A stretch of 64,000 nucleotides of DNA from Conchocele bisecta (lineage: Eukaryota; Mollusca; Bivalvia; Lucinida; Thyasiridae): the NCBI GenBank assembly GCA_029237695.1, contig CM055265.1:108984773-109048772 (forward strand), in the 5' to 3' direction. Every line of letters starts with the position of its first letter. Position 1 is the stretch's first letter. A program made the position numbers and the translations under genes. A model generated the notes under the pieces. It was not told where the DNA came from. It saw only the letters and a list, made by a program, of their open reading frames with translations, and did not search any database. Shown one piece after another: positions 10,277 to 19,421 of the stretch.

Positions 10277-13200
10277 TGAATAAAATTCGCCCAGAGATGA
10301 CCACGGCATGTTACCTGAGGTATTCGTGCTCGTATCGTATTAGGCACATAGAGACCGACGCTACTATGATCTATCACAAACATCAAAGGGCAGTCCGTGG
10401 ATAAACGAGATCGCCAAAGCCGAGAGTTGGATATCCGATAGAGAGAAAGGTCGAATGGACATCGACAAAGTCGATAGACCAAACACAAAATGGACCTTCG
10501 TTCGTTGGATATCGGTCGAGGTGAAGATGATCATCGACGCGCAACAACTTCTCATGGGAGCGGGAAAACTCCCAGACTGGTTAAGACAGAAAAAGGGAAT
10601 GTATTCCGTCGACACGTACGACGACTACTTGTGTCTGTTTAGGTGCATAGCCATCCAACGTGGAGGGAGACCCGACGGGTGTTGTAGGAAGGCACGAGCT
10701 CTGGCTCGCGAATACCTCGGGCACGATAACGGACCGGGTAGTAAGGGAATCCCCCTGGACGATATTAAGAAGGTCGAAGAGCATTTCAAGATGGGCATTC
10801 GCGTGTACGAGCCACCGCCGATGGAGTGTGGTACCTCATGAAGGTTCCGGCAAACTACGACGTGGTTGGGGGGAAGACAATGACGATAGGAATGTTTGGA
10901 GGTCACTCGTTCCTCATAACGAATCTCCGCAAGATGACGAACGAGTACGGGTGCACCGGATGTCAACAACGGTTCACAAAGTCGTGTAACATGCACAGGC
11001 ACGCGACCACCTGCATGGGTGGGAAGACCGTGGTGACATGTCCAGGTAAGAGGGTAGAGAGACCACAGTCGGCCTACGAGAAGGCGTTCTATCCTAAGGG
11101 GTCAGCGAGTGTGAGGTCGATTCAATGGTTGAGCAGTGAAGAGGAGAGGGTGGGAAAGCACATACATCACGCCAACTGCGGTCACGGTGGTGAGAGGTGG
11201 GTGGTCGGTGATCCGGTCGACGGTTACTGTCACGAGACCGAGACCGTGTTTCAGTTTCACGGATGCTACTGGCACGGGTGTCCGAGGCATTGCATGAGAG
11301 GTAATGCGAGATCGCTGTACAAGAGGACGAAAATTCAAGACGCCAAGATAAGGAAGGCGGGTTACGAGCTGGTGGTGATGTGGGAGTGCGAGTGGTTGAA
11401 TGATAATTTTGATAAAATTAATACCTACTATCCACAATTGCCACGCGAGGAGGAGGCGACTCTGTACCCCCACAAGATAGTCTACGACTTCGAGGCGTAT
11501 CTCGACAAGTCAAAAAGCACGCGACCCACCAAAGACCTGACCATCGAGGTCGAGCACGTTCCTATATCGGTGTCGTTGGGGGATACGATGCATGAAGGGA
11601 TCACACACCTATGCGAACGAGATCCCGACACGCTAGTCGAGAAGTTCGTGACCGAGCTGCAGATGAGAGGCAAGGCAATCAGGGAGGGGGTTAGAAAGAA
11701 GTATCTGCCGGCCGACATAGATATGTTATCGAAGTCTCAGCAAGCAAAGATTATCTCATGGATTGACCAAGACCCGGTGGTGGGGTTCAACTGTAGCAGG
11801 TACGACCTGAACCTCATCAAGCAGTACTTTGTAGAGAAGTTGGCGGCCACCGTGAATAAGGTGATGATCGGAAAGAGAGCCAGCACGACGATGTTTCTGT
11901 TTACCCCGGAGTTTAAATTTCTCGACATCATCCAGTATCTGGGACCCGGTACCACGTACGACCGGTGGGTTAAGGCGTACGACTGTAAAACGGTAAAGTC
12001 TCATTTTCCATACGAGTGGTTCGATAGCGCGGACAAGCTCGACCATCCGGGGCTGCCAGACTATCCCGAGTGGTACTCGAAGTTGAAGGGTGAGTTCCTA
12101 CTGTCGTTGTCCGAGTGGAAAGAGTGTAAGAAGGTATTCCGAGAAAAGGGGATGAAGACGTTCAAGGAAATGGTTGCAAACACTACAACGACTTGGATGT
12201 AGGACCGTTCCTAGAGGCTCTGACTAAAATGACGGAGTTCTACAAGGGAAGAGGCGTGGATATACTCAAGGATGCTGTGTCTCTGCCCGGTGTTTCCCTT
12301 CAGTACCTACTCCGCGGGTCGATCGATGGGAAGGCGGACACGCCCGAGCTGTGGTCACCGAAGTCTGAAACTTACGAGATGATGAAGCAGGGATTGGTCG
12401 GTGGTCCGTCCATAGTATTCTCCAGATACGCCGAGGCTGGAAGGTCGACGATCAGGGGTCAGGTGGGGAGTCGGGAGGAGAAGATGTGCAAGGCGGTGCT
12501 GGGGTACGATGCCAATGCTCTATACCTATCTACTCTGTCGAAGGACATGCCGTGTGGTGAGGAGCAGATATGGACGTGTGACGACCCGGAAAGACAGTCG
12601 TATATAGACCGTTTCGTGAGGGAGGTCAGGAGTGAAAAGTGGTACGGATTTGCGGAGTTGGATATAGAGGTCCCTGAAACGTTGAGAGACAAGTTCTCGG
12701 AAATGTCACCGCTGTTCGTTAATCGAGAAGTCGATGAGAACGAGGTTCCGCAGCACATGAAGGACTACCTGGCCGGGACCGGTAGGAAAAGAGTCGAAGG
12801 ACAGAGAAAGCTCGTGGGGGCAATGTCCGCCAAGAAGATGATCTATACTCCCCGCTGCTAAAGTGGTATCTGGAGCACGGTCTGATCGTCAAGGCGGTGC
12901 ATAGGGTTATAGACTACACGCCCGGCAAACCGTTTCAATGGTTCGCTAAAGAGGTCACCGCTGCTAGACGGACGGGGGACGTCGACAAGAGCAAGGCGGT
13001 GTTGGCGGATATATTCAAACTGGTTGGCAACGCGTGTTGTGGCAAGCTGATAGAGGCACAAGAGAGACACCTGAACACCACATATACGAAGGATGAGAAG
13101 ACTGTCGATCGGGCACTGAGGTCGGCGTTGGTTCGAAGACCTGGAGGAGATTGGGGAGGCTTACGAGATATCGAGCAGGAAGACTCGAGTGGTGATCAAC

Positions 13201-13752
13201 AGACCGTTTCAGTGTGGCATAGCGTCTACCAGTTGGCCAAGCTCCGGATGCTGGAGTTCTACTACGATTTCTTGGACAAGTACGTGGATCGCGGAGATTT
13301 CGAACTGATACAGATGGACACTGACAGCATGTACTTCGCGCTGTCGAGAGAAGACGCTGGCGGCGGTGGTGAGAAAGAATATGAAGAGAAAGTTTAATAA
13401 GGAGAAGACCGAGTGGTTGGCGTGGGACGTGTGGAGCAACAGAACTCCGGGACTGTTCAAGCTGGAATTCGAAGGGGATAGAGCCATCGCTCTGTGTAGC
13501 AAGTGTTACTACGTGAGCGGTGATGGAAAATTTAAGCACTCGGCCAAGGGGATGTCGAAGAGATTTAACGATCTGACTTGGGGGAGGTATAAGAGTGCTC
13601 TCGAAGGGGGTAGGGATATGGCGGAGAACAGAGGATTCCGAATGATTAATGGGGTGATGAAGACGTACTGTCAACAAAAATTAGGACTCTCGGCGTACTA
13701 CGACAAGAGGAGAGTGATGGAAGACGGGTTACAAACCGAGCCTATAGGATAG
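10276..13752 (+). CDS. polB: Protein-primed family B DNA polymerase (pPolB), multiply frameshifted
   Basis: This is the replicase expected to copy the linear element from a protein-primed end. Visible in order: an N-terminal region ending in the cysteine-containing YDDYLCLFRCIA (10618-10653); a C2H2/C-type zinc finger (about 10949-11015); the family's FHGCYWHGCP motif (about 11256-11285) followed by MWECEW; Exo I DFE (11486-11494); Exo II VGFNCSRYD (11779-11805); palm motif A GYDANALYL (12502-12528); motif B KLVGNACCGKL (13018-13050); motif C DTDSMY (13318-13335); and a C-terminal TPGLFKLEFEGD. Frames change near 10240-10270, 10400, 10820, 12180, 12845 and 13360. All are explained by small indels, with every catalytic motif intact. 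It is either a recently dead copy or, more likely, sequence error. Confidence 0.92.
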
Positions 13753-13780
13753 GTAAAAAAAAGAACTCTGAGAGAGAATA

Positions 13781-14814
13781 CTAAAGACTCTGACGATCCG
13801 GGGGTAGCTGGGTGTCAGAAGGCACCGCGAGAAGTTCTTCGCGAACAAACCCTCGAGATGGCCCATCATCCAAATAGTAGAGCACGGGCTCATCGGGCTT
13901 GGTAATAGGATCGATCTAGATGATATACATTGAGAGACCACACGGGATCAGTCGCGCGGCGGCTACCACCTTCGAGCTCTCCCGGTTGATAGAGGTACCG
14001 GACATCAATATCCGATGGAAGCCGTTGCTCCTCTAAACCAACGGGTCGCCCGCGCGAGACGGCAGAGGGCTCGCTCGTCACCCTTTTAAACTTGATAGCA
14101 TCTACGGGCTTCTTACCTATCAATCTGGTCACCTCTCCGTTCAGTGCGGAGACCACGGCGGACAGTCTGGCCACCCACTCGGTCGATCGCGAATGAGGGT
14201 CTACAAGTTCTTTAGCGTATTGGTGTCCGAACAGTCTCTCAGCCAGGGTTCGATTGAAGCGTTCCACGATCCCCTGGTCCCGGTGGATGTTGACGCGGCC
14301 GCGTCTGATAGAAACTTCGTGCTTAGACAATAGATGAGAGACCGCGCCCATGAACTCGCGGCCGGGATCGACCTGGAGAAGATTCGGCCATTTGAGAGGA
14401 CTCCTCTTATATATTCGGGAGAGAGCCTCGGCCACCTCCTTAGACTCTTTAGTGGCCAACGGCTCAGCCCCCTTATAACGACTCGCTACGTCAACGACTG
14501 TCAGCGCGTACTTGTACGTCTACGACCGACGCGATCGTGGAGGGAGAAACAGGAGATCCCGCTTGGTGAACTTGGTTCGGTACCGGCACGTCGAATTTCG
14601 GGCGCGGAATATTGTGAGGCGCGGGTAAATAGATCTGCCAGATGGCCTGCTTCTTGAGCCATTCCTTGACAGCGTTTTCTGAAACCTTGGTCGCCGCCGC
14701 GAGGTTCTTGATGGCAGCGAGTCCCTTCCAGTAGCCGCGGGGGCTATAGTACGTGTTCGCTAGCTTGCGCGTTAGGCGAACCGATAGTTTGGTATTAAGT
14801 TTGCGCGTGTTCAT
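13781..14814 (-). CDS. int: Polinton integrase (retroviral rve fold), frameshifted
   Basis: It catalyses insertion of the element. The N-terminal part starts at 14814 (MNTRKLNTKLS) and shows the family's WQIYLPAPHNIPRPKF phrase. The core has DLLFLP (first Asp, 14541-14558), LQVDPGREF (second Asp, about 14352-14378) and QGIVERFNR (Glu, about 14246-14275), with 34 residues between the second Asp and the Glu. The C-terminal part has an SH3-like RYLYQPGELEGG and ends at the stop at 13781-13783. Frame breaks lie near 14560, 14510 (a TAG in the alternative frame) and 13905. It is convergent with pPolB, with only ~28 bp between the two stops. Its start overlaps the next gene's 3' end by 20 bp. Confidence 0.93.
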
Positions 14815-15145
14815 CGTATGCGATGTATTCTAATATATCTGACAATCTCCAACATGCCCTCCCCAGATCGTCCGGTAACTGCGTCGATAATAATAAACCT
14901 TTGTTGGAAGTACAATCGCGATTGGGGGTTAAGTTCTGAAGGAAATTGGGAAAATCTAATCCCCCAGGATTGGTGGAGGAATATAACATCCGCTTTGCGA
15001 AAAGGGTGGCCGCTTTTTCGTCCTCCCGCCACGTCTCGAGAGAATCTCGGGCCAGACGAATCATACCCTTTGCACCAGCTATGCGGTGTTTAAGGGCAGT
15101 GTAGCCTACATCAATCATAGCAAAATAAAGTTCGTCAACTGACAT
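14795..15145 (-). CDS. Hypothetical Polinton protein, 116 aa
   Basis: An intact reading frame directly upstream of the integrase, overlapping its start. It is alpha-helical in character (MSVDELYFAMIDVGYTALKH) with no signal peptide and no motif I recognise. Its tight placement in the minus-strand gene row, an AT-rich upstream spacer (15146-15190) and an intact frame support it being real. It contains one of the dispersed CAATCGCGATTGG palindromes (14913-14925). Confidence 0.65.
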   Translation of the reverse strand: MSVDELYFAMIDVGYTALKHRIAGAKGMIRLARDSLETWREDEKAATLFAKRMLYSSTNPGGLDFPNFLQNLTPNRDCTSNKGLLLSTQLPDDLGRACWRLSDILEYIAYDEHAQT

Positions 15146-15190
15146 CGTTCTATATATATATATATTTATAATTAATTTAAAATAATTAAT

Positions 15191-15622
15191 TTAAAATCTC
15201 GATTGAATATAGTAGCCGACGAGACCCACCACACCCATTCCCACGACGATGAACGCGATCTCGCGGTCTTTTTGGGCCTCTGACGGTACATAGAAATCTG
15301 AAAGTTGGGGCTCGCGATCCAGCGGCGCGAGACTTTTCTGCGGATATGCCAGCGCGTACTCGCTGTTAGCTTCTTCAACGTTCTGAAAAGTTTGTCCGGC
15401 GTGATTTTCGCGGCGAAGCTCTTCATTGACCCAGTCAAGATGGGCGGTTCGTTTTTCCGACCACGCTTCCTTTGCGCTATTGAATTGTTCTACAGCTAAA
15501 TCGTGACGCGTACTCTCCTCATCCACGTTCGAGTTTTGTAGTTTAGATAATAGAAAGTTGCTGCCGGTGAACGCAAATGCGTTTAAGAACGCACCACCTA
15601 CCATTATTGCGATTGAAGCCAT
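15191..15622 (-). CDS. Small membrane protein with two hydrophobic segments, 143 aa
   Basis: The intact frame starts MASIAIMVGGAFLNAFAFTG, a hydrophobic N-terminal segment (residues ~4-25). A charged, helical middle follows, then a conserved-looking LSDFYVPSEAQ, and a C-terminal membrane segment (~122-138, FIVVGMGVVGLVGYY). I recognise this arrangement from Polintons of other animals, where its role is unknown but presumed virion-associated. Its ATG follows the stop of the upstream 77-aa gene with no gap (TAAATG), so the two are probably co-transcribed. Confidence 0.75.
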   Translation of the reverse strand: MASIAIMVGGAFLNAFAFTGSNFLLSKLQNSNVDEESTRHDLAVEQFNSAKEAWSEKRTAHLDWVNEELRRENHAGQTFQNVEEANSEYALAYPQKSLAPLDREPQLSDFYVPSEAQKDREIAFIVVGMGVVGLVGYYIQSRF

Positions 15623-15856
15623 TTATTTCCATATATTAACTGGTAGAATTCCAGCTTTAACTAGATAATCTCGGGTCCAAACTGCGGCCGCTACATCTAA
15701 GGTCGCGAGCCCTACGTCTCTCACAGTAAAGTCCAATTTTGGAGCGGATCCTCCTAGGGCCATCTTTGATAGTCGAGCATACCCGATACTGAAACCCGAT
15801 ATCACCACGGCGTGATAAAGCGCATTCACTAACATTTTATCGTCTTGTTCAGCCAT
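15623..15856 (-). CDS. Small Polinton protein, 77 aa
   Basis: The intact frame MAEQDDKMLVNALYHAVVIS contains moderately hydrophobic helices and ends in a charged tail. The type (short, with a VNALYHAVVISGFSIGYA helix) recurs in Polintons, with function unknown. Start and stop are shared tightly with neighbours: its ATG overlaps the upstream stop as TAATG and its stop abuts the next ATG. This suggests one transcript or coupled translation. Confidence 0.72.
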   Translation of the reverse strand: MAEQDDKMLVNALYHAVVISGFSIGYARLSKMALGGSAPKLDFTVRDVGLATLDVAAAVWTRDYLVKAGILPVNIWK

Positions 15857-16360
15857 TATTGCATATAAAAGTGGTCGCGATCAATGTTTAAATGGGGCGC
15901 ATCCAATCGCGATTGGTGTTTCGTAACTTTCTTCTGAACACTGGCTGGTTGTTTTTTCGATAATGTGGGGTATTTCCACACGCACAGGGCACCAACAACT
16001 GCCAGACCACCACCAACAACCCAACTCCAATTCACGAATTTGGGTGACAAATTCAAAGAATTTGGGTGTGCTTCCAATTCGTGAATTGGGGTTGTACTCA
16101 ACTCTGTCTTCAGATGTTTTGCTGTCTCCGTCCCCGATTGCAACCCCAATCTCGATTGGAGTTTAGCCTCTCGAAGCTCGGCGTAGTATTTTATCTTGTT
16201 TAACTTTTCGGGTGGCAGCCGCCGCCCGCCCAGCTGCCTGTCTTTTGGGATTTTTTATATGCGGTATGTCATCCAGTGGCGGAGTAACATTCGGGTTCGA
16301 TTGGGTTGGAGCAATCGGGTTCAACTCCGTCACTCTCGCGGGTGTGTCTTGTGTCATCAT
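15856..16360 (-). CDS. Membrane protein with basic NPKR motif, one frameshift
   Basis: The N-terminal portion starts at 16360 (MMTQDTPARVTELN) and contains KNPKRQAAGRAAAATRK, a basic patch I have seen in Polinton proteins. The frame then switches between about 16165 and 16190. The C-terminal part has one membrane helix (WVVGGGLAVVGALCVW) and a basic tail. A single indel links both parts; the second could alternatively start at its own ATG at 16149. It overlaps the next upstream gene. Four copies of the CCAAT..ATTGG palindrome lie within it. The function is probably virion membrane or capsid-associated, by position only. Confidence 0.6.
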
Positions 16361-16917
16361 TTTCAGGGCTTATAGTTCGTGGGCATATATGTCCAAATTG
16401 ACAGTGTTTACCCGTGGTCAACGCGGTTGTCAGCGGAGCTAAGTACATTCCAAACTTGTGATAAATTGAGCAGCAGGCTGTTCTAAGAGTGTGACCTATA
16501 AAAGGGTCAGTCTCTAGATCGTCAATCAATCCCGCGGTGTTTGGTATAGGGAAAAGTATACTAACGGTGGTTGCGTACAAATGAATAGCCGCCGATCCGA
16601 GAGTTTTTGTCATCTCCGCACCTAACCTAGATTCGTATCGCGCATACATTTTATCGATCTCCGCATCTGACATCTTATCCACCTGAAAAACTGAGAGACG
16701 CCTACCGAGATAATGCTCCGATTGTCCCCAGCAACCAGCGCAGCTAGCCGCTCTCGTCGCGCCGCATTTTCATTTTCATTCGGAGTCGTTGCACTCAACC
16801 CAATACCAACCGCCGTTGGAGTTGATTCCGATTGCTCTGTCGGATCATTATCTATGTTGGCAGTCGGAGTTGAGGTTTCTTCTATTAGCTGATCGAGAAG
16901 TTCGTCGCAGTTCATTT
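16269..16917 (-). CDS. Hypothetical Polinton protein, one frameshift
   Basis: The likely start is 16917 (MNCDELLDQLIEETS). A Ser/Thr/Pro-rich linker follows, then a frame change near 16690. The helical part DAEIDKMYARYESRLGAEM leads to a hydrophobic YATTVSILFPIP and a conserved-looking end (GMYLAPLTTALTTGKH). Past about 16380 the frame runs out over the start of the next gene, so the true C-terminus, or a fusion to that gene, is unclear. I do not recognise a function. The order next to the small membrane proteins and the ATPase fits the morphogenesis module. Confidence 0.55.
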
Positions 16918-17037
16918 TTCTTAAAATTAATTTAACTATTCTAACAAGTCTCATCACTTTAACATATTGCAAAGCGCACCACCCGATACTTAATGATCAC
17001 CATTATGCTTGCAACAAAGCTCGCAGCGGAGCACCAA

Positions 17038-17170
17038 ATTGTTAACATTGTTAACCATTGTTCAGCATTTGTTCAACATTTGTTAAGCATTTGTTCAGCA
17101 TTGTTCAGCATTGTTCAGCAATTGCTAAGCATTGTTCTAAGCATTGTTATTCAGCATTTATTCAGTAATT
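17038..17170. repeat. TTGTTCAGCAT minisatellite between two minus-strand genes
   Basis: An irregular tandem run of ATTGTTCAGC / TTGTTAAGC units of about 9-13 bp fills the intergenic space upstream of the 16917 gene. It could contain that gene's promoter. Confidence 0.7.
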
Positions 17171-17217
17171 GCTAATTAATTATAAATTAATTGATAACTT
17201 CGTAAGCAGTTGGTTGA

Positions 17218-17942
17218 TCAGTCTTTAGCAAAAAGCTTGGCGTGCTTAGTTTCCGAAAGCATCTGTCGAACCTCCAGGCGCTCCTCGCGCGTTGGGATAA
17301 CGTCATTCTCTCGTAAGACAGTCATCGAATGATCGTCGGTCCTTGCAGTGAAAGAGGGCGACCCATTTCGTTTGCTCGCGCAGATCCTTGAGGACGGCGT
17401 TGTACTTTTGAGTGGATACCATACGCTTTGCCTAGCATGGCGGCCAGGAAAATGCGAGCTCGGAGAGCATGTCCTTCTTTTTGGTCATCGCCGCCTTGGC
17501 CGAGCAATCGTCAATCACGTATAGGGTGGGCTCACCCTGGAATCTTTGGTATAAACCACGCAACCAATCGTGAAGCCTATCACCGGGGTCAATAACGTAT
17601 ACCTCAGGGTCGGTCCATATCCACGTTCGCCGCTGATAAGTATCGTTGTGCCGCACAGTGGGACACAGGATCACAATGTGACGAAAAAGGCATCGCGGTA
17701 GGACTCCTCGAGCAAGTCGAGGATGAAAACCGTTTTTCCACATCCTGTCTGCCCACATATTATGGCAGAGTGGGCATCTCCAATCGTGAATTGGTATTGA
17801 TTGCTAATTTTCTTAATTAATTCTTTAGAATTATCAAATTTATTAATTAATAAATCGTTAGAATGATTGCTAATTTTCTTAATTAATTCTTTAGAATTAT
17901 CAAATTTATTAATTAATAAATCGTTAGAGATTTTTTTATTAA
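17218..17942 (-). CDS. A32/FtsK-type genome-packaging ATPase, frameshifted
   Basis: It translocates element DNA into capsids in related viruses. Walker A GQTGCGKT is at 17731-17754. Walker B LYVIDDCSA is about 17500-17526. The C-terminal frame reaches a stop at 17218-17220. Breaks occur near 17690 (a T-run) and 17450. Upstream of Walker A the frame enters a 66-bp perfect-length duplication (22 codons; 17799-17864 and 17865-17930), and no ATG is found before the upstream stop near 17936. The start codon is therefore lost or altered. Length (~240 codons) is usual for the family. Confidence 0.85.
17799..17930. repeat. 66-bp direct duplication, in frame with the ATPase N-terminus
   Basis: Two adjacent copies differ only at the last bases (GAAT against GAGA). 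The unit length is a multiple of three, so the ATPase frame continues through both. Confidence 0.9.
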
Positions 17943-17943
17943 A

Positions 17944-18141
17944 TCAATAGAGTGCTGAGACGTATCGGCCATCTTCGATGTTGAGTTGTGCGTCTGTAAT
18001 TATATATAAGTACACGTTCAATGGCCCGGCTCCGTCTGCCTCTTTGGTTATCTGGATCGTCACACCCTCGCTAGCGTTCTCAACTTGGCGTCCGCTGCCG
18101 TGTATTTGGTCGTCGTCCGCCTGGCGCTGATATCTAGCCAT
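17944..18141 (-). CDS. Hypothetical small protein, 65 aa
   Basis: The intact frame MARYQRQADDDQIHGSGR..GRYVSALY is charged at the N-terminus with a beta-type IQITKEAD and LNVYLYIITDA. It lies 13 bp after the capsid gene's stop and abuts the ATPase. It could be a small virion protein. No homology is recognised. Confidence 0.5.
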   Translation of the reverse strand: MARYQRQADDDQIHGSGRQVENASEGVTIQITKEADGAGPLNVYLYIITDAQLNIEDGRYVSALY

Positions 18142-18154
18142 AACGCGTATTTGG

Positions 18155-18960
18155 TTATTTCAGGGAAAACTTCGGCGAGGGAGACGGCCGGAGAGATGCA
18201 GGTTCTTTGGGCAACCGCTGCAAACCTCGGAGAGCAAGCTTAGAGCCGGCAGCCAAAATCTGCTTTCTTACTTCGTCCCACTGCTGGTGCGCGCGAATGA
18301 CCCGCGCTGTTAGAGTTGATTGGAACTCCCTCGATCGGTCACCTCTACCTTCGTGATTTTGGGGTTATTAGGACAATACATGTCGGTTTTTGCTATAACA
18401 CCGTAGCGGCTACCCGAGCCTCCCTCGAAATCAGCATCAGTATACCTTTCATCGAGAGGGCGGGGGGTATCGTTGACGTTGAATATTCCATCAATGTCGT
18501 CCCGCCTTTGTCCTTTCGTCATTTCTTACCGGATGGCGAAAGAAACTTCGGTCGTAAAGTATGGCAACTGCGCCCGGCCCGGCGTATTACTTGGGCATTT
18601 GATCAATCGCGCGGAGGTTCGGGCATCATGACCATTGTCGTACTCCAGCGGATAAACATTTAACATCGGCCGTAGGTCGTTGAAACGTTAGTTCGTATTC
18701 GAGGCGGTCAGGCCAAAAGCGCTCTTTGAATAGTAGGGCATGTGGGGACTCTCCAGCAACTCAAAGTCGAGCGGGATGTAGAAAGCGGTTGCCGTATGCG
18801 CCCGCGATCGCAATTGTCACTCGCGGTTTTGTTATCTTACCATTGTTACCAGCCCCGATTCTAAGTTTGGTTACGTTCTTATTTTTGCTGGTGTCAATAC
18901 CCATGATAGGACGGAGTTTTCGCGCTCTTTGCGCCGTATTCCATAGGTCCTGATAACTAA
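18155..18960 (-). CDS. Major capsid protein (double jelly-roll), C-terminal region in broken frames
   Basis: Conserved phrases of the Polinton major capsid family occur in the right order but in different frames. They are IPLDFELLESP (18745-18777), RLEYELTF (18683-18706), NPKITKVEVT (18337-18366) and AHQQWDE (18272-18292), ending at the stop at 18155-18157. It would form the icosahedral shell. At least four frame changes lie within 800 bp. The N-terminal half is not recognisable; it may be in the degraded sequence up to ~19338 or beyond. The call rests on family knowledge, not on a database search. Confidence 0.72.
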
Positions 18961-19338
18961 AATGGTAGACGTCGCTGTCGGTCGATCGACATCAACCTCA
19001 TTTTACCAGAAATCTTTTATCATGGTCTTCTTCTTGACCTATGGCCGCGACCAAGGTTCTGAAACGACGGTTCCGGTCCCGCCGGTCCGTCCGGACCGTC
19101 AGCGAAATAGTGAAACGCACGAGGCGAACGCAGTACCCGGTCCACAATGACGTCGATTTAGCTCCGAGGGTTGGGGATAAGCGGACCAAGGAGCTGCTGG
19201 TTCTGGTCGATCGTCGATGGGTTGTTCGTAATAACGGACCACTCCTGTCTCACGGCCATTTTGCACCCCGAGGGGCTCACGCACGTCTGGCGGTATTTGG
19301 ATTGAGTTTGGACGACCGTATTGACTCGTAAAGGACAT
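18961..19338 (-). CDS. Start of a minus-strand virion-module gene, broken
   Basis: The frame from 19338 (MSFTSQYGRPNSIQIPPDVR) stays open to 19099. It then continues in other frames through a Gly/Pro-rich, collagen-like DGPDGPAGPEP near 19075. It may be the N-terminus of the capsid gene or a separate minor virion protein. The distance to the capsid stop (1.18 kb) is too short for a normal capsid gene of about 1.6-2 kb, so a deletion or a separate gene is possible. Confidence 0.4.
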
Positions 19339-19421
19339 AATTTTAGTGAAACTATTATTAAAAAAACCCTTATGGTTTTTGTCTTTTAATACATAAATTA
19401 ATTTTAAGAAAGTTATAAAGA
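19339..19421. promoter_or_regulatory. AT-rich divergent intergenic region
   Basis: This is an 83-bp AT-rich gap between the minus-strand start at 19338 and a plus-strand ATG at 19422 (MDDYDS, then broken). It is the switch point between the minus and plus gene rows, so a bidirectional promoter is plausible. Confidence 0.4.

Noticed and set aside
19041..19331. 97-aa basic plus-strand frame (MAATKVLKRRFRSRRS)
   Set aside because: It lies antisense to a better-supported minus-strand start at 19338. The basic bias reflects the Gly/Pro-rich opposite strand.
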